From Sabethes cyaneus (lineage: Eukaryota; Arthropoda; Insecta; Diptera; Culicidae): a stretch of 64,000 nt of DNA. A program made the translations under genes and the position numbers. How positions within the stretch are numbered: the first letter of the stretch is position 1; every line of letters begins with the position of its first letter. The DNA is taken from positions 15,046,768 through 15,110,767 of the forward strand of contig NC_071355.1 of NCBI RefSeq assembly GCF_943734655.1, read 5' to 3'. The notes below the pieces were generated by a model. The model saw only the letters and a list, made by a program, of their open reading frames with translations. It did not search any database and had not been told where the DNA came from. Positions 11,446-22,349 of this stretch are shown in pieces.

Positions 11446-11967
11446 TTTAGTTTAGTTTAGTATTTATATTTTTACGATTTTAAATACAGTAAATATAATT
11501 GCATGAAACTTAACAGTGTTTTTTTTGAGTACATTTTCCACTGCGACCAGTGGACCAGTTAATAGTATTTGTCAACGTTTATTTTAGCAAGAAATCCGAA
11601 ATTAAAAGTCCAAGTTTCAAGTCTGTTGTTTCAGACAGTGTTGCCACATATGCATCTGTATTAAATTTATTAAATTTTATTGATGTATTGGTTGGAAAAG
11701 CACTTTGATTTTCGGGATTTAGAAGACATTTTTGAAAACGTTATTTGCACTTACACCCCTTTCCTTCTAAGTTATGCACTTGTACGTCCCCTTTCATTCC
11801 AAGCGATTTTAAGGAATTACTACTTAGAGTGAAAAAGGTGCAAGTGCATATCTTGGAATCATATTACAATCATCTTCGTTAAAAGGTAGGTAGCGAGCAG
11901 GCAGTAGCAGTTCAGGATTTTCTCGCTACGTGGTGCTAGTGCATATGTAATATTCTTTTATAGTCTA

Positions 11968-12489
11968 CTAGCTGACCCGACAAACTTCGTATTGCCACAA
12001 ATTAACCGGTGTTGTACATAAATCATGAATCTCGGATGATCTTTGTCACAATCTCGAGTTTTGCAAGCCCCCCATTGGGCGGCGCTTCCGACGGCGGGTC
12101 ACCGGCAACACTCACGACCGTCTCGTCCTGAATGATCTAGTGTTACTATAGATAGTTTTTGTGGTTTTGTATTGACTAATGTTTTATGGAAGAGTCTCGA
12201 ATTTCTCGAGCTCGATTAGTTTTTGAGTTTCGCAAAAATTTCTGTTTTATTTGTATGAGAGTCCATATCCTCATACCACAGGGGTGAGAGGTCTCTAACT
12301 ATCGTAACATAAATTCAAGACTCCAAAATCTCCCACATGCCAAATTTGGTTCCATTTGCTTGATTAGTTCTCAAGTTATAAGGAAATTTGAATTTCATTT
12401 GTATGGGAGCCCCCCTCTTAAAAGGGGAAGGGGTCGTAAATCACCATAGAAAAAATTTCTGCCGTCTAAAACTCCCACATGCCAAATTT
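11968..12489 (+). mobile_element. 5' part of tandem-unit dispersed element
   Basis: It starts CTAGCTGACCCGACAAACTT, as in the copies at 22350 and 35905, and contains the first CCCCTCTTAAAAGGGG units. It breaks off at CCAAATTTGG where mini-ELL sequence begins. The short shared GGCAAAAG/TTTGG context at the joint suggests microhomology-mediated joining. Confidence 0.75.
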
Positions 12490-13036
12490 GGCAAAAGACC
12501 ATGCGACACTAACGACGAAGGCGTTATGCCCAGATGCAAGAAGCCACGGATTAGCCACTATCAGAAGAACAACCGTTCTAATGGGACACCGAACGTACAG
12601 CAGAAAGCAGCACCCAAGGGCATGCCTTCCAAGACACCACGGAACCCAAAAAATAACGATTCTAAAAGGAATCCAGAGAAGAAATCTGATGACAGGCCGG
12701 CAGAAGTCAATAGTTTAGAGGAGGATTTCGCCGCTAAGTATACTGCAATATCCTCGGTAGAACAACGGCGACAATATAAAAAGGAATTTGACGATGAATT
12801 TAAAGAATATCTTCGGTTACAAGAAAGCATTAACCACTTCAAGAAGAAGTTCGCACAGCTAGAGGAAGATCTGCGACGAGAGCGCCACGTAGGGCAGGTG
12901 AACCAATTACAACGAAAAATTCTTAGAGAATATCGAAATGTAGGGTTTACAGTAAAAGCGGAAAGACTTACCTACCTACACAAAAAGCTAGGCTTCATAA
13001 CAGTTAGTAAAAGACTATGACGCGAGGTTCATGTAA
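12490..13036 (+). pseudogene. Mini-ELL copy 3, 5'-truncated and frameshifted
   Basis: It begins at the KRPCDTNDEG linker codons and so lacks the promoter and the whole N-terminal region. The repeat upstream happens to be in frame, giving a chimeric open frame from an ATG at 12403 to 13020. Near 12998 a small deletion (CATAACAGTTAG in place of CATAAAACAATTAG) shifts the frame and replaces the last residues of the occludin/ELL domain. Followed by 3' flank type C. Probably dead. Confidence 0.85.
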
Positions 13037-13419
13037 ATTAGTTTAGGTTAGTTAGTATTTATATTTTTAAGATTTTAGATATAGTAAATATAATTGCATG
13101 AAACTTAATAACATTTGTCCGAGTTTATTTTAGCAAGAAATCCGAAATCGGCAAGAGCTGATTAAGACCACAAATATTCCAATTAGATGTAGGGTGAAAA
13201 ACCGGTGTTAAGCAGTTTAAGCGGGTCACTGATTGTTTCATCTTATTACAAGCGATGCATCGCGATGGGTTGACTTAGTGGGGTTACCAGCATACCAATA
13301 TTATTGTTACTAGTTTTTCAAGCTGTTACCACTGGAAGGCACTATTATTGAGCTAAACTTTTGATTTTTTGCTTTAAAAGTTGGAGCGAAAGAACTAATT
13401 TGGTACAGCCGAAACATAT

Positions 13420-14510
13420 TTAGTGATCGCTTTCTTGGCGTTTTTTCATAGCATGTTTTTCATCTTTCGTCATTTTTCAATGGGCAAAGCCTATTTGTCA
13501 TTATTTTTCCGTCTTGTTTTCGTCCTTTTTTATGCCGTTTTGCTGTTCCTTCGTCATCTTTTTATCGCCTGTTTGCTGTTTTTGTCATTCTATCGTCGGC
13601 TTTTTACCTTTGTTGTCTTTTCTTAGTATTCATCGTTTCATTGTCGTTGTCACTGTTTCCTTGTCATATTTTTATTGTGTTTTTTAGATGGTGTCCCTTC
13701 GTCGACATTTAGTCGTCTATTCGACATCATTTGGCGCCTTTTCGACACTTTTTAAACGATTTTTGTCAATGTTTTTGTTCTTGTTGCTGTAATTTATCAT
13801 CGTCAATTCGCAAACTTTTCCTTATATTTTCACCATCTTTTCATCATCATTCCATAGCTTTTTCTCCGTCATGATTCCACAGTATTTCCGTTGTCATTAG
13901 ATTGCCATTCGATGCCTCTTCGTCGTCTATTTGCTGTCTTTTCGTTGATGACCAGCCATTATGTTGTCCTAACGACGTCAGTTTGTCATTTTTCTGTTTT
14001 CTGCTCTTCACATTTGTCGTCTTTTTATCGTCTCTTCGTCGTATTTCTATTATCTTTTCATCATCTTTTTGCCATCTTTTCATCGTAAATTCGTCGACTG
14101 TTCATAGTTTTTGGTGCCTGCTTTTCGGCATTTTTTGTCGCTTTTTTCGGCATTTTTTTACCTTTTTCGCAGTCTTTTTTTGTTTCTTCGTTTCTTGTCA
14201 TTTTTTATCGTCTTTTATTGTTGTTTCGTCAAATTTTTCGTCATTCAATTTGTTGCTAATATAACAAAAATGTTTTCTTTTTACTGCCTTTTTGTCTTTC
14301 TTCCGTCATCTTGCTGTAGTGCAGCCGTCTTCTTTTCGCCGAACTCTTTTAAAAAATGTTTTTGTTGTGTTTTTGTCATGTTTCTATTTTGTCGTGTTTC
14401 TTTGTCGCTGGCTTAGCGTCTTTTCGTTGTCTTTGCATAGTATTTTCTTGTTAATTCCGACGTCTTTCGTTGTATTTTCGCAAACTTTTCATAGTCACTA
14501 GTTACCTCTA
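13420..14510. repeat. T-rich degenerate TTTTCGTC minisatellite
   Basis: About 1.1 kb in which CGTC, TCATC and TTTT alternate with a loose period of 10-13 bp. Several 60-120 codon open frames rich in F, S, L and V run through both strands and are artefacts. The block recurs at 27605-28745 and 38480-39565, always downstream of type C mini-ELL flanks, and in opposite orientation at 42310-42530 and 43150-43560. Confidence 0.75.
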
Positions 14511-14637
14511 GAAAAAAAAATTAGATTACCTAAAATGTAGGTATTCTCGACGCGCGTTGCTTGGGCGTTTACCTGTGTTTTGATCTGCTTTATTGTTTGT
14601 ATTATATACCAACTCGCCAATGCTTACCTGCTACACG

Positions 14638-14675
14638 TATATAGTTAGCGAAATTCTGCACGATGAAGTCAGTTT
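14638..14675 (+). promoter_or_regulatory. TATA box and initiator of mini-ELL copy 4
   Basis: TATATA begins at 14638 and TCAGTT at 14669 (start A at 14671): 33 bp. The upstream match to other copies begins only near 14520, so less 5' flank is kept here. The leader lacks GGAATTRTTGTGAAC but has an extra GCCGAGAAGATTCTAA-like piece, shared with the minus-strand copy at 51536. Confidence 0.7.
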
Positions 14676-14751
14676 CAAAACGACAGCAGTCATAAGTGGT
14701 TGCTAGTGAAATTATTGAAATTATTAAGCCGAGAAGATTCTAAAGATAACT

Positions 14752-15594
14752 ATGGCTGATTTTCGTACTGAAGCGAATGGTCTGCAGAAGTTCCACGTCC
14801 GAGTGCCGGAAGTACTGCTGCAGGCGATCGAAGCTAGACTCAAATTTGGATCTGCATTCAAACCGAAGATTCGGTTCAACACCAACGGTCAGGCCTGCAT
14901 CTACATCCCGTCCGGGAATGATGAAGACCAAAATTTTACCATTTCCGTTACGGACGAAGTGGTGAATGACCCATCGGTTCCGTGTGGTTCATTAACTTCG
15001 GCTCAGAACGCGACAAGCAAAGAGAACGACCCGACATTCGGTGGCAAAAGACCATGCGACACTAACGACGAAGGCGTTATGCCCAGGTGCAAGAAGCCAC
15101 GGATTAGCCACTATCAGAAGAACAACCGTTCCAATGGGACACCGAACGTACAGCAGAAAGCAGCACCCGAGGGCATGCCTAGTTCCACGACATCACGGAA
15201 CCCGAAAAATACCGATTCTAAAAGGAATCCACAGAAGAAATCTAATGACAGGCCGGTAGAAGTGAATAGTTCAAAGGAAGATTTTGCCGCAAAGTATACT
15301 GTAATATCCTCGGTAGAACAACGGCGACAATATAAAAAGGAATTTGACGATGAATTTAAAGAATATCTTCGGTTACAAGAAAGCATTAACAAAATCAAGA
15401 AGAAGTTCACACAGCTAGAGGAAGATCTGCGACGAGAGCGCCACCTAGGACAGGTTAAGCAAATACAGCAAAAAATACTTAGAGAGTATCGAAATGCAGG
15501 GTTTACAGTAAAAGCGGAAAGACTTACCTACCTACACAAAAAGCTAGGCTTCATAAAACAATTAGTAAAAGACTATGACGCGAGGTTCATGTGA
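14752..15594 (+). CDS. Mini-ELL protein, copy 4
   Basis: An intact 280-codon copy and one of the more divergent ones: MADFRTEANGLQKFHVRV at the start, RFNTNGQ, SGNDEDQ, SSTTSRNPKN in the linker, and DYDARFM at the C-terminus in place of DYDAILM. The KKPRISHY motif and the SSVEQRRQYKKEF and YLHKKLGFIK signatures are unchanged. The substitutions sit mainly in the linker and the edges while the two domains are kept, as expected under constraint. 3' flank type A follows. Confidence 0.82.
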   Translation: MADFRTEANGLQKFHVRVPEVLLQAIEARLKFGSAFKPKIRFNTNGQACIYIPSGNDEDQNFTISVTDEVVNDPSVPCGSLTSAQNATSKENDPTFGGKRPCDTNDEGVMPRCKKPRISHYQKNNRSNGTPNVQQKAAPEGMPSSTTSRNPKNTDSKRNPQKKSNDRPVEVNSSKEDFAAKYTVISSVEQRRQYKKEFDDEFKEYLRLQESINKIKKKFTQLEEDLRRERHLGQVKQIQQKILREYRNAGFTVKAERLTYLHKKLGFIKQLVKDYDARFM

Positions 15595-15740
15595 TTTAGT
15601 TTAAGTTTAGTTAGTTTTATTTATAGTTTTACGATTTTAGATACAGTAAATATAATTGCACGAAACTTAATAGTGTTTGTCAACGTTTATTTTAGCAAGA
15701 AATCCGAAATTGAAAGTCCAAGCTTCGAGTCTGTTGTTTC

Positions 15741-15959
15741 AGAGTCACAGCCGTTGCTTCTCCGAATAATTGTTCGCCACTGACTGGGCAAAAAATCGAA
15801 CATTTTTACCTGACTACGACGGGTATAACGCAAAATGTAACGTTAACCATTGCAATTGGTAGTAAAATCTATTTTTCTTCTTCAAATACTGTGGCCTTCG
15901 ATCGAATGATCGAGCTGGCTACTATTAAAAGCAGGGCTGTAAGCGACCTGGCCAACTAA
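15741..15959 (+). pseudogene. Unidentified frame in 3' flank A, second copy
   Basis: The same reading as at 5150-5371, one codon shorter (one ACG missing from the Thr run), still open to TAA: 73 codons. CPPLTGQ has changed to a Ser-Pro form (TGTTCGCCACTG). The open frame survives the indel. Not recognised. Confidence 0.4.
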
Positions 15960-16134
15960 AAATAGTGACTTTAGTGGCCAAAATTTGAAAAATTTTGACC
16001 ACAAAGTTTAGATTTAGAAAAAATAACTTATATTAGGTAATTCACGAAATATACAATGCTAAAAACAACTGAAAATAATCAGTTTGCGCTTTATAAATTT
16101 TATTGCCTCTTTTTTAACAAATTTGCTTTGAAAT

Positions 16135-16305
16135 GTGATGCTGGTTTAACAAACAAGTCGTCGAATGTTCGAATCTCAGCTAGACGGTGCTGCTAGATAG
16201 TTAGCAGGAATTTTGTTCTAGCTCCGTAACTGTCCTGTACTCTAACAGCTGGCCGCGAAGTCTGTCGATAAAGAAAGGTCAAGTCTTAGAAAGACGTTTA
16301 CGCCC
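16135..16305 (+). mobile_element. tRNA-derived SINE-like repeat (family 1)
   Basis: A copy of the repeat at 5559, with GATGCTGGTTTAACAAACAA and TGTTCGAATCTCAGC. It has the CTAGATAGTTAGCAGG form of the spacer. It is part of the duplicated A block rather than an independent insertion. Confidence 0.6.
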
Positions 16306-16590
16306 AAGGCTTTTTTTTTAAATTACTACGCTACCTCTTCTCCACAATCTTCTGTGCATTATTAACATCATGTGATCTAATGTGCTGCTTCAGAACTGTA
16401 GAAACATCCTCAAACAAAGCTTGTACCTACTAGTGGAACATCCGCTGTCATGTTTTTCGATCGGATCGCTTTTTGAATTTCAATAAATTAACGTCACTAA
16501 GTTCTACATCATTTTTATGCACCCAACATTTACTAAAATGCTCGCAACTGCTCGCTCGCAACGTCCACTAACAAGCCACGTAAATTAGTA

Positions 16591-17799
16591 CCGTGACCGC
16601 TCCTAACTCTGCGCAGCTCCTAACTCTGCGCATTTTTCTTTATATAAGCATTTTTTAACATTGTGCATAACTATGATCATTGCGTTATTTTTTTATAAAT
16701 TTCTGTTGAATATTACGCCATTATTCGCAAACGGGCCATAATATTTGAGGGCGAAATAATTTAACGTGAAACTGAAAGTATTTTTTATGGCAGAAAACAT
16801 CGTCGTTAGCACCAACGCTAAGATTGTCCTTCTAGAGAATTACCAAATTTATGATCGAAATTCTTTGCAATGATCAAATTACCCTGCATAATAAGAAAGA
16901 ATAAGTAGTTTTAGTAATGTTTTAGACAAAAAGAGTGATGCATGCATGCATTGCTTTCCTTAGAAAAATGCGATGCAATACTGCGCAGATTTAGACACAG
17001 GCTTTTTATTCATGTTCCAAATTCTGCGCAGTAATGTATCCTACGAAGAAATCGCGAAAGAATACGCAACCTCACCCAAATGGCAGAGGTATAGAAGGAT
17101 GAAAATTCAAGTAGAATCTTTAACTCGCATTGATTGACATCCTGTGCTGTGTCTCGGGGTCCGAACCTACGAGTGCCAATTCATGAAACCATGTTTTCAA
17201 TTTTTTTTTCAATGTCCAACCTCATGGGGCTGTCAGAGAGTGGGAAAAAGGTTTCTATATGAAAACACAATTTTTAGTATTAGTCTACAGTGTAATGTTC
17301 AATATGCAGAAAATCCGAATCAAGTCGCTCTTCACGTTATCGAGAATAAAATATTTAAAATGAGGCAATCAAAATGATAACAATATTCCTTTGCCACCCG
17401 GACAGCACAAGAAGGCCGGATCATGGATTTAATCATGGTAAATAGCATATGCCGGATTTTTTGGTGTGCTTTCAGCGTATAAAGACATAAACAGCATGGC
17501 AGGAGTATTTAATTTAACTTTTTGGGTGCGCAGAATTAGGAGCAAACATGTGCAAACATTGGGTGCGCAGAATTAGGAGCAAAAAAGTGCGCAGAATTAG
17601 GCACCGTGGTTAAGTTTACAAAACGAAAAATATACTCAATTTTTGATCGACTTATAATTCCCATATTTTTTACCAGATATTACAGACCGAAGCACTACAC
17701 GTTGCTGCTATCCACGTTGTTAATTTAAATCTAGAATACTTAGAATAGCGGGAGAATCATAAAAATGTCTTAACTGCGCAGAATATGGTACGTTCACGG
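16591..17799. mobile_element. TA-target non-autonomous transposon, family i (second copy)
   Basis: 1209 bp, inverted relative to the copy at 7311. Ends CCGTGACCGCTCC and ACGTTCACGG lie next to TA (16589-16590 and 17800-17801). The sister block near 6485 reads ACTTAGTAAATCGATACTGG without the insert, an almost exact empty site. Subterminal CTGCGCA repeats are present. No transposase is recognised. Confidence 0.8.
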
Positions 17800-18554
17800 T
17801 AAATCGATACTGGATTCCTGGTCGTGACGGCATAGAAGGAACTGAACTTGCAGATGCAAATACTGGTATTTTTAAAACTTTCGAGTTAAAAAAATGTTGG
17901 TGTTCTCTTGTAAATACAAAACTTTATTTTTCAAGTTATAACTTTCAGATTGCAGCTTAACAAAGCTGAATTCAAGAGTCAAACTATGCTTAGCGATTTA
18001 TCTCTCATTCCAGAACGGATTTTATTGGAAAAACTTCCAGCAATTGATAAAGTTCTTTCCGCTTCCATCGAAATTTGACGAATGGTTCCATGCGGGTTAA
18101 ACATTATGGTCAAACATTTTTCTTCTATCCCTTCTTAGAAAGGAAAATTCACTTTTGATTGTTTTCAAAGATCCTGGTGTTTTTACTGAATTCAATGTTA
18201 GTAGAATGAGTACATGAGTATGAGTACGCAGTCTTCTCGAGTTCTTCGATCATCGGCAGGCCCAGTGTTACCAGGTCGATAGACCATTTTCCCGCTGCCC
18301 AGAAGTTGATTTCCCGCTGAAATCCCGCTGTCTAGAGTCTATTTCCCGCTAGAAATCCCGCTGAATAAAAAGTTATATTATTCTTTCGTTTCTGGTTCAG
18401 ATTAAAGAATAAAGATAATTTATTCTAGTAAAACATGCATTTGAAAAAAGATGATCTGCTGAAACTGAGAGTTTAAAACTAAATGTACATTGTGCAACTT
18501 TTCTGCATTCATGTTGACGAACTTTTTGGGTTCAGCAGCAGTCGAATTCCGGAT

Positions 18555-18812
18555 TCGAAAGAAGAGAAATTTTAAAAAGGATTTTTGGGAATTTCTTATT
18601 TTGGAATTCCAGTGAAATGCCTTAAGAAAATCTTTGACGTTTAAAAAAGAAAAGTAGATTTTCTGACACGAAAAATCTCGAAGAGATTAAAAATCTCGAG
18701 GCGATTAATAATCTCTTACTTTTTTAAACGTCAAATATTTTCTTAATGAATTTCACCGGAATTCCAAAATAAGAAATTTCCAAAAATCCTTTTGAAAATT
18801 TCTCTTCTTCCG
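18555..18812. mobile_element. Fold-back element / hairpin MITE
   Basis: Two arms of about 100 bp (18555-18657 and 18711-18812) are imperfect inverted copies: for example AAGAGAAATTTTAAAAAGG against CCTTTTGAAAATTTCTCTT, and TTGACGTTTAAAAAAG against TTTTTTAAACGTCAA. The 53-bp centre holds AAAATCTCGA repeats. It would fold into one long hairpin. No coding potential. Confidence 0.65.
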
Positions 18813-19104
18813 AAAATCTATTCGCAAGTTTTTTTGTTTGAAATTTGGCAGCAGTACAATGTTATGAAACATTTTGGTTATTATAGATGAATTCAAAGGT
18901 TACAAAAACTAATGGATGATTTTTTCAACGCCTAATTGGGAGAAATTATAGAGAAGCTCCCGAAGTCATCTATAGATGACAAAGATAAGAAAGAAGCGAA
19001 GAAGAGTTTCATGAACATAATTATTGTTTTGAGCAGGAAAACTACTTTTGAAATCCCTGAAATCAATGACACGTGTTTAAACCATGCAACCGCCCAGTTA
19101 GCTT

Positions 19105-19262
19105 CGAGGTACGATGCTGGTCTAACAAGTTAGTCGTCGTATGTTCGAATCTCGACTAGGCGGTGTTGCTAGATAGAGTTAGTAGAATTTTTGTACTAGC
19201 TCCGTAACTGTCCTGTACTCTAATACCCGGCTGTGACGTCTGTCGGGAAAGAAGGGTCTTTA
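19105..19262 (+). mobile_element. tRNA-derived SINE-like repeat (family 1)
   Basis: GATGCTGGTCTAACAAGTTA, TGTTCGAATCTCGAC and CTGGCTGTGACGTCTGTCGG-like tail. The following 19270-19740 recurs at 34200-34930, so this copy belongs to a separate duplicated block (19105-19740 with 34060-34930). Confidence 0.6.
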
Positions 19263-19899
19263 GATTTTTTTTTCAAACTATGTATGTATATATAAATATC
19301 AAAAAAGTCCGATAAGTCTTTGAATATTCTACCAACAGATAATAAATTCTTTTTTCATTCACTTGTGCGTGTTTATTTTATTTTTTCGTGTCGATCAGTT
19401 AGTGACCTTCTGCTAAACCAATTCTCTACTTTTCCAAGATAATTAGCGATGCGTTATGCATATTATATTACAGTTCAAAGTATTTTGAGTTACATTTTCG
19501 GATACAAATTTTCATAGAAAAATGTATGAGATGTCATGTCGGTTCGCCAGTCCGAAAGCAGAATTTAACACAAGGCTTTGTTTTTTTTGCGCCGCAAGGA
19601 CTTTGTTTTTTCGTTACCCAAAAAAGAAAAGAATACATATTACAAAGAATATTTTCAATCAAAAGCTATTCTGGTTTGAATTGAGCGTTCCTCATTTGAC
19701 GAATAAAAATGGAAATAAAAGAAAATAGATATTTAAACTTTGGCTCCCGGTCGTCCCCTTTGAGATATGTTGTATGTTCGAATCTCGGTCTCTTCGACAC
19801 GGGGTGAGCGTGGAGACTAGCTGATGGCTTATGCTGCATGCTTTTTACATCACTCTGAAGGTGGGATCTAACAAGCGAGTATCGAAACGAGAAGCTCGA

Positions 19900-20135
19900 T
19901 TCTCAGCAGAGGTAGTTAATTTCTTAGCACCGCAGATGACTTCAATATTATAGCCAGAAACTGTGCAACGGCGGATTACTTCTACGTAAAGCCAAACGTG
20001 GAGGCAATGAGGATTGGGCTGGAAATAAATGCGCCAAAGACCAAATACATGAATGATAGTGGTAGATGAGTTCATGTATTTGGGATCGGTTCTGGTCGCG
20101 GATAACAACACTAGTAAGCAGATCCAGCGCATTCA
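19900..20135 (+). mobile_element. RTE-like non-LTR reverse transcriptase fragment
   Basis: In plus-strand reading: DDFNIIARNCATADYF, then GLEINAPKTKYM, then after a frame change VVDEFMYLGSVL. These match the region from the catalytic DD box onward of RTE/JAM1-type reverse transcriptases (DDIDII, GLxINxxKTKYM, DEFxYLGS). Frameshifted and truncated; no intact product. Confidence 0.65.
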
Positions 20136-20144
20136 AAACCACTT

Positions 20145-20485
20145 ACATGCCAAAACCACTTACATGTCAAATTTGGTTCCATTTGCTTGATTAGTTCTCG
20201 AGTTATGAGGAAATTTGTTTTTCATTTGTGTAGGAGTTCCCCCCCCCCCTCTCTTAAAGTGGGGAAATCCATAGAAAATATACCATAGAAAATATTCTTG
20301 CCTACAAAAACACCCACATGATAAATTTGGTTCCATTTGCTTGATTAGTTCTAGAGTTATGAGGAAATTTGTATTTCGTTTGTATGAGAGCCCCCCCTCT
20401 TAAAAAGGTAAGGGGTCCTAATTCATCATAGAAAAAATGGTTGACTTCAAAAACACCCACATGCCAAATATGGTTCCATTTACAA
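20145..20485 (+). mobile_element. Fragment of tandem-unit dispersed element
   Basis: Two units with CAAATTTGGTTCCATTTGC, TTGATTAGTTCTCGAG and CCCCCCTCTTAAA. The third unit breaks off at GGTTCCATTTAC, where mini-ELL 5' flank (AAAATTGGTTACCTAAAA) begins. The joint is near a shared GGTT. Confidence 0.7.
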
Positions 20486-20721
20486 AAATTGGTTACCTAA
20501 AATTTTTAGAAGAAAATAAAATTGAGGAAATTGTACAGCCAGCCAGGTAATGCTGTTAAAATTTAGGTAACTTAGGTAAAATTTAGCTTTTAAAACTGAA
20601 GTAGAGTGTTTACCTATGTTTTGATTTGCTTTATTGTTTGTATTATTTACCTACTCGCCAAGAACGTGCTGCTCGAGCCACAATTGCTGATACCTACTCG
20701 CCAATGCTTACCTGCTACACT

Positions 20722-20760
20722 TATATAGTTAGCGAAATTCTGCACGACGAAGTCAGTTTA
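20722..20760 (+). promoter_or_regulatory. TATA box and initiator of mini-ELL copy 5
   Basis: TATATA begins at 20722, TCAGTT at 20753 (start A at 20755), spacing 33 bp. The flank from 20485 onward is like copy 1, with both CTACTCGCCAA repeats (about 20651 and 20695). Confidence 0.75.
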
Positions 20761-20828
20761 AGCACGACAGCAGTCATAAGTGGAATTATTGTGAACTAGT
20801 GAAATTATTGAAATTATTAAAGACAACT

Positions 20829-21677
20829 ATGGCTGATTTACGTACTGATGTGAATGGTTTGCAGAAGCTCCACGTCCGAGTGCCGGAATCACTTCTGCAG
20901 GCGATCGAAGCTAGGCTCAAATTTGGATCTGCATTCAAACCGAAGATTCGGTTTAATCCCAACGGTCAGGCCTGCATCTACATCCCGTCCGGGAATGGTG
21001 AAGACCAAAATTTTACCATTTCCGTTACGGACGAAGTGGTGAATGACCCATCGGTTAATGTTCCGTGTGGTTTATTAACTTCGGTTCAGAACGCGACCAG
21101 CAAAGAGAACGACCCGACATTCGGTGGCAAAAGACCATGCGACACTAACGACGAAGGCGTTATGCCCAGATGCAAGAAGCCACGGATTAGCCACTATCAG
21201 AAGAACAACCGTTCTAATGGGACACCGAACGTACAGCAGAAACCAGCACCCGAGGACATGCCTAGTTCCAAGACACCACGGAACTCGAAAAATACCAATT
21301 CTAAAAGGAATCCACAGAAGAAATCTAATGACAGACCGGTAGAAGTGAATAGTTCAGAGGAGGATTTCGCCGCTAAGTATACTGCAATATCCTCGGTAGA
21401 ACAACGGCGACAATATAAAAAGGAATTTGACGATGAATTTAAAGAATATCTTCGGTTACAAGAAAGCATTAACCACTTCAAGAAGAAGTTCGCACAGTTA
21501 GAGGAAGATTTGCGACGAGAGCGCCGCTTAGGGCAGGCTAAGCAAATACAGCAAAAAATTCTTAGAGAATATCGAAATATAGGGTTTACAGTAAAAGCGG
21601 AAAGACTTACCTACCTGCACAAAAAGCTAGGCTTCATAAAACGATTAGTAGAAGATTATGACGCGATTTTGATGTGA
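20829..21677 (+). CDS. Mini-ELL protein, copy 5
   Basis: An intact 282-codon copy. The start is the conserved ATG at 20829; there is no earlier in-frame ATG. Distinctive residues: RVPESLLQAIE (shared with the minus-strand copies), PCGLLTSVQN, QQKPAPEDM, RNSKNTNSKRNPQKKSNDRP and RRLGQAKQIQQK. The occludin/ELL domain is complete, ending in VEDYDAILM. 3' flank type B follows. It mixes residues typical of other copies, which suggests gene conversion or recombination between copies. Confidence 0.83.
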   Translation: MADLRTDVNGLQKLHVRVPESLLQAIEARLKFGSAFKPKIRFNPNGQACIYIPSGNGEDQNFTISVTDEVVNDPSVNVPCGLLTSVQNATSKENDPTFGGKRPCDTNDEGVMPRCKKPRISHYQKNNRSNGTPNVQQKPAPEDMPSSKTPRNSKNTNSKRNPQKKSNDRPVEVNSSEEDFAAKYTAISSVEQRRQYKKEFDDEFKEYLRLQESINHFKKKFAQLEEDLRRERRLGQAKQIQQKILREYRNIGFTVKAERLTYLHKKLGFIKRLVEDYDAILM

Positions 21678-22349
21678 TTTAGTTTTAGTTTAGTTAGTAT
21701 TTATATTTTTACGATTTTAAATACAGTAAATATAATTGCATGAAACTTAATAGTGTTTTTTTGGGTACATTTTCCACTGCGACCAGTGGACCAGTTAATA
21801 GTGTTTGTCAACGTTTATTTCAGCAAGAAATCCGAAATTAAAAGTCCAAGTTTCAAGTCTGTTGTTTCAGACAGTGTTGCCACATATGCATCTGTATTAA
21901 ATTTATTAAATTCTATTGATGTATTGGTTGGAAAAGCACTTTGATTTTCGGGATTTAGAAGACATTTTTGAAAACGTTATTTGAACTTACACCCCTTTCC
22001 TTCTAAGTTATGCACTTGTACGTCTCCTTTCATTCCAAGCGATTATAAGGAATTACTACTTAGAGTGAAAAAGGTGCAAGTGCATATCTTGGAATCATAT
22101 TACAATCATCTTCGTTAAAAGGTAGGTTAGCGAGCAGGCAGTAGCAGTTCAGGATTTTCTCGCTACGTGGTGCTAGTGCATATGTAATATTCTTTTATAG
22201 TCTATATCTTACGCTACTAACTATTTAGAAAGTAGCAGTCTTCGGGAAGGTTGTTCAAATGACTCTCATCTCGGAGATGGCACTGAAAATAGTTCAAAAT
22301 AGTCTCAACGTGCGGCGTTAGTGTGTAATGCGACCTCGTTTTATTTGCT

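Noticed and set aside
13891..14501. Overlapping frames rich in F, S, V and L that look like membrane proteins
   Set aside because: They follow the T-rich minisatellite composition and shift among all frames.
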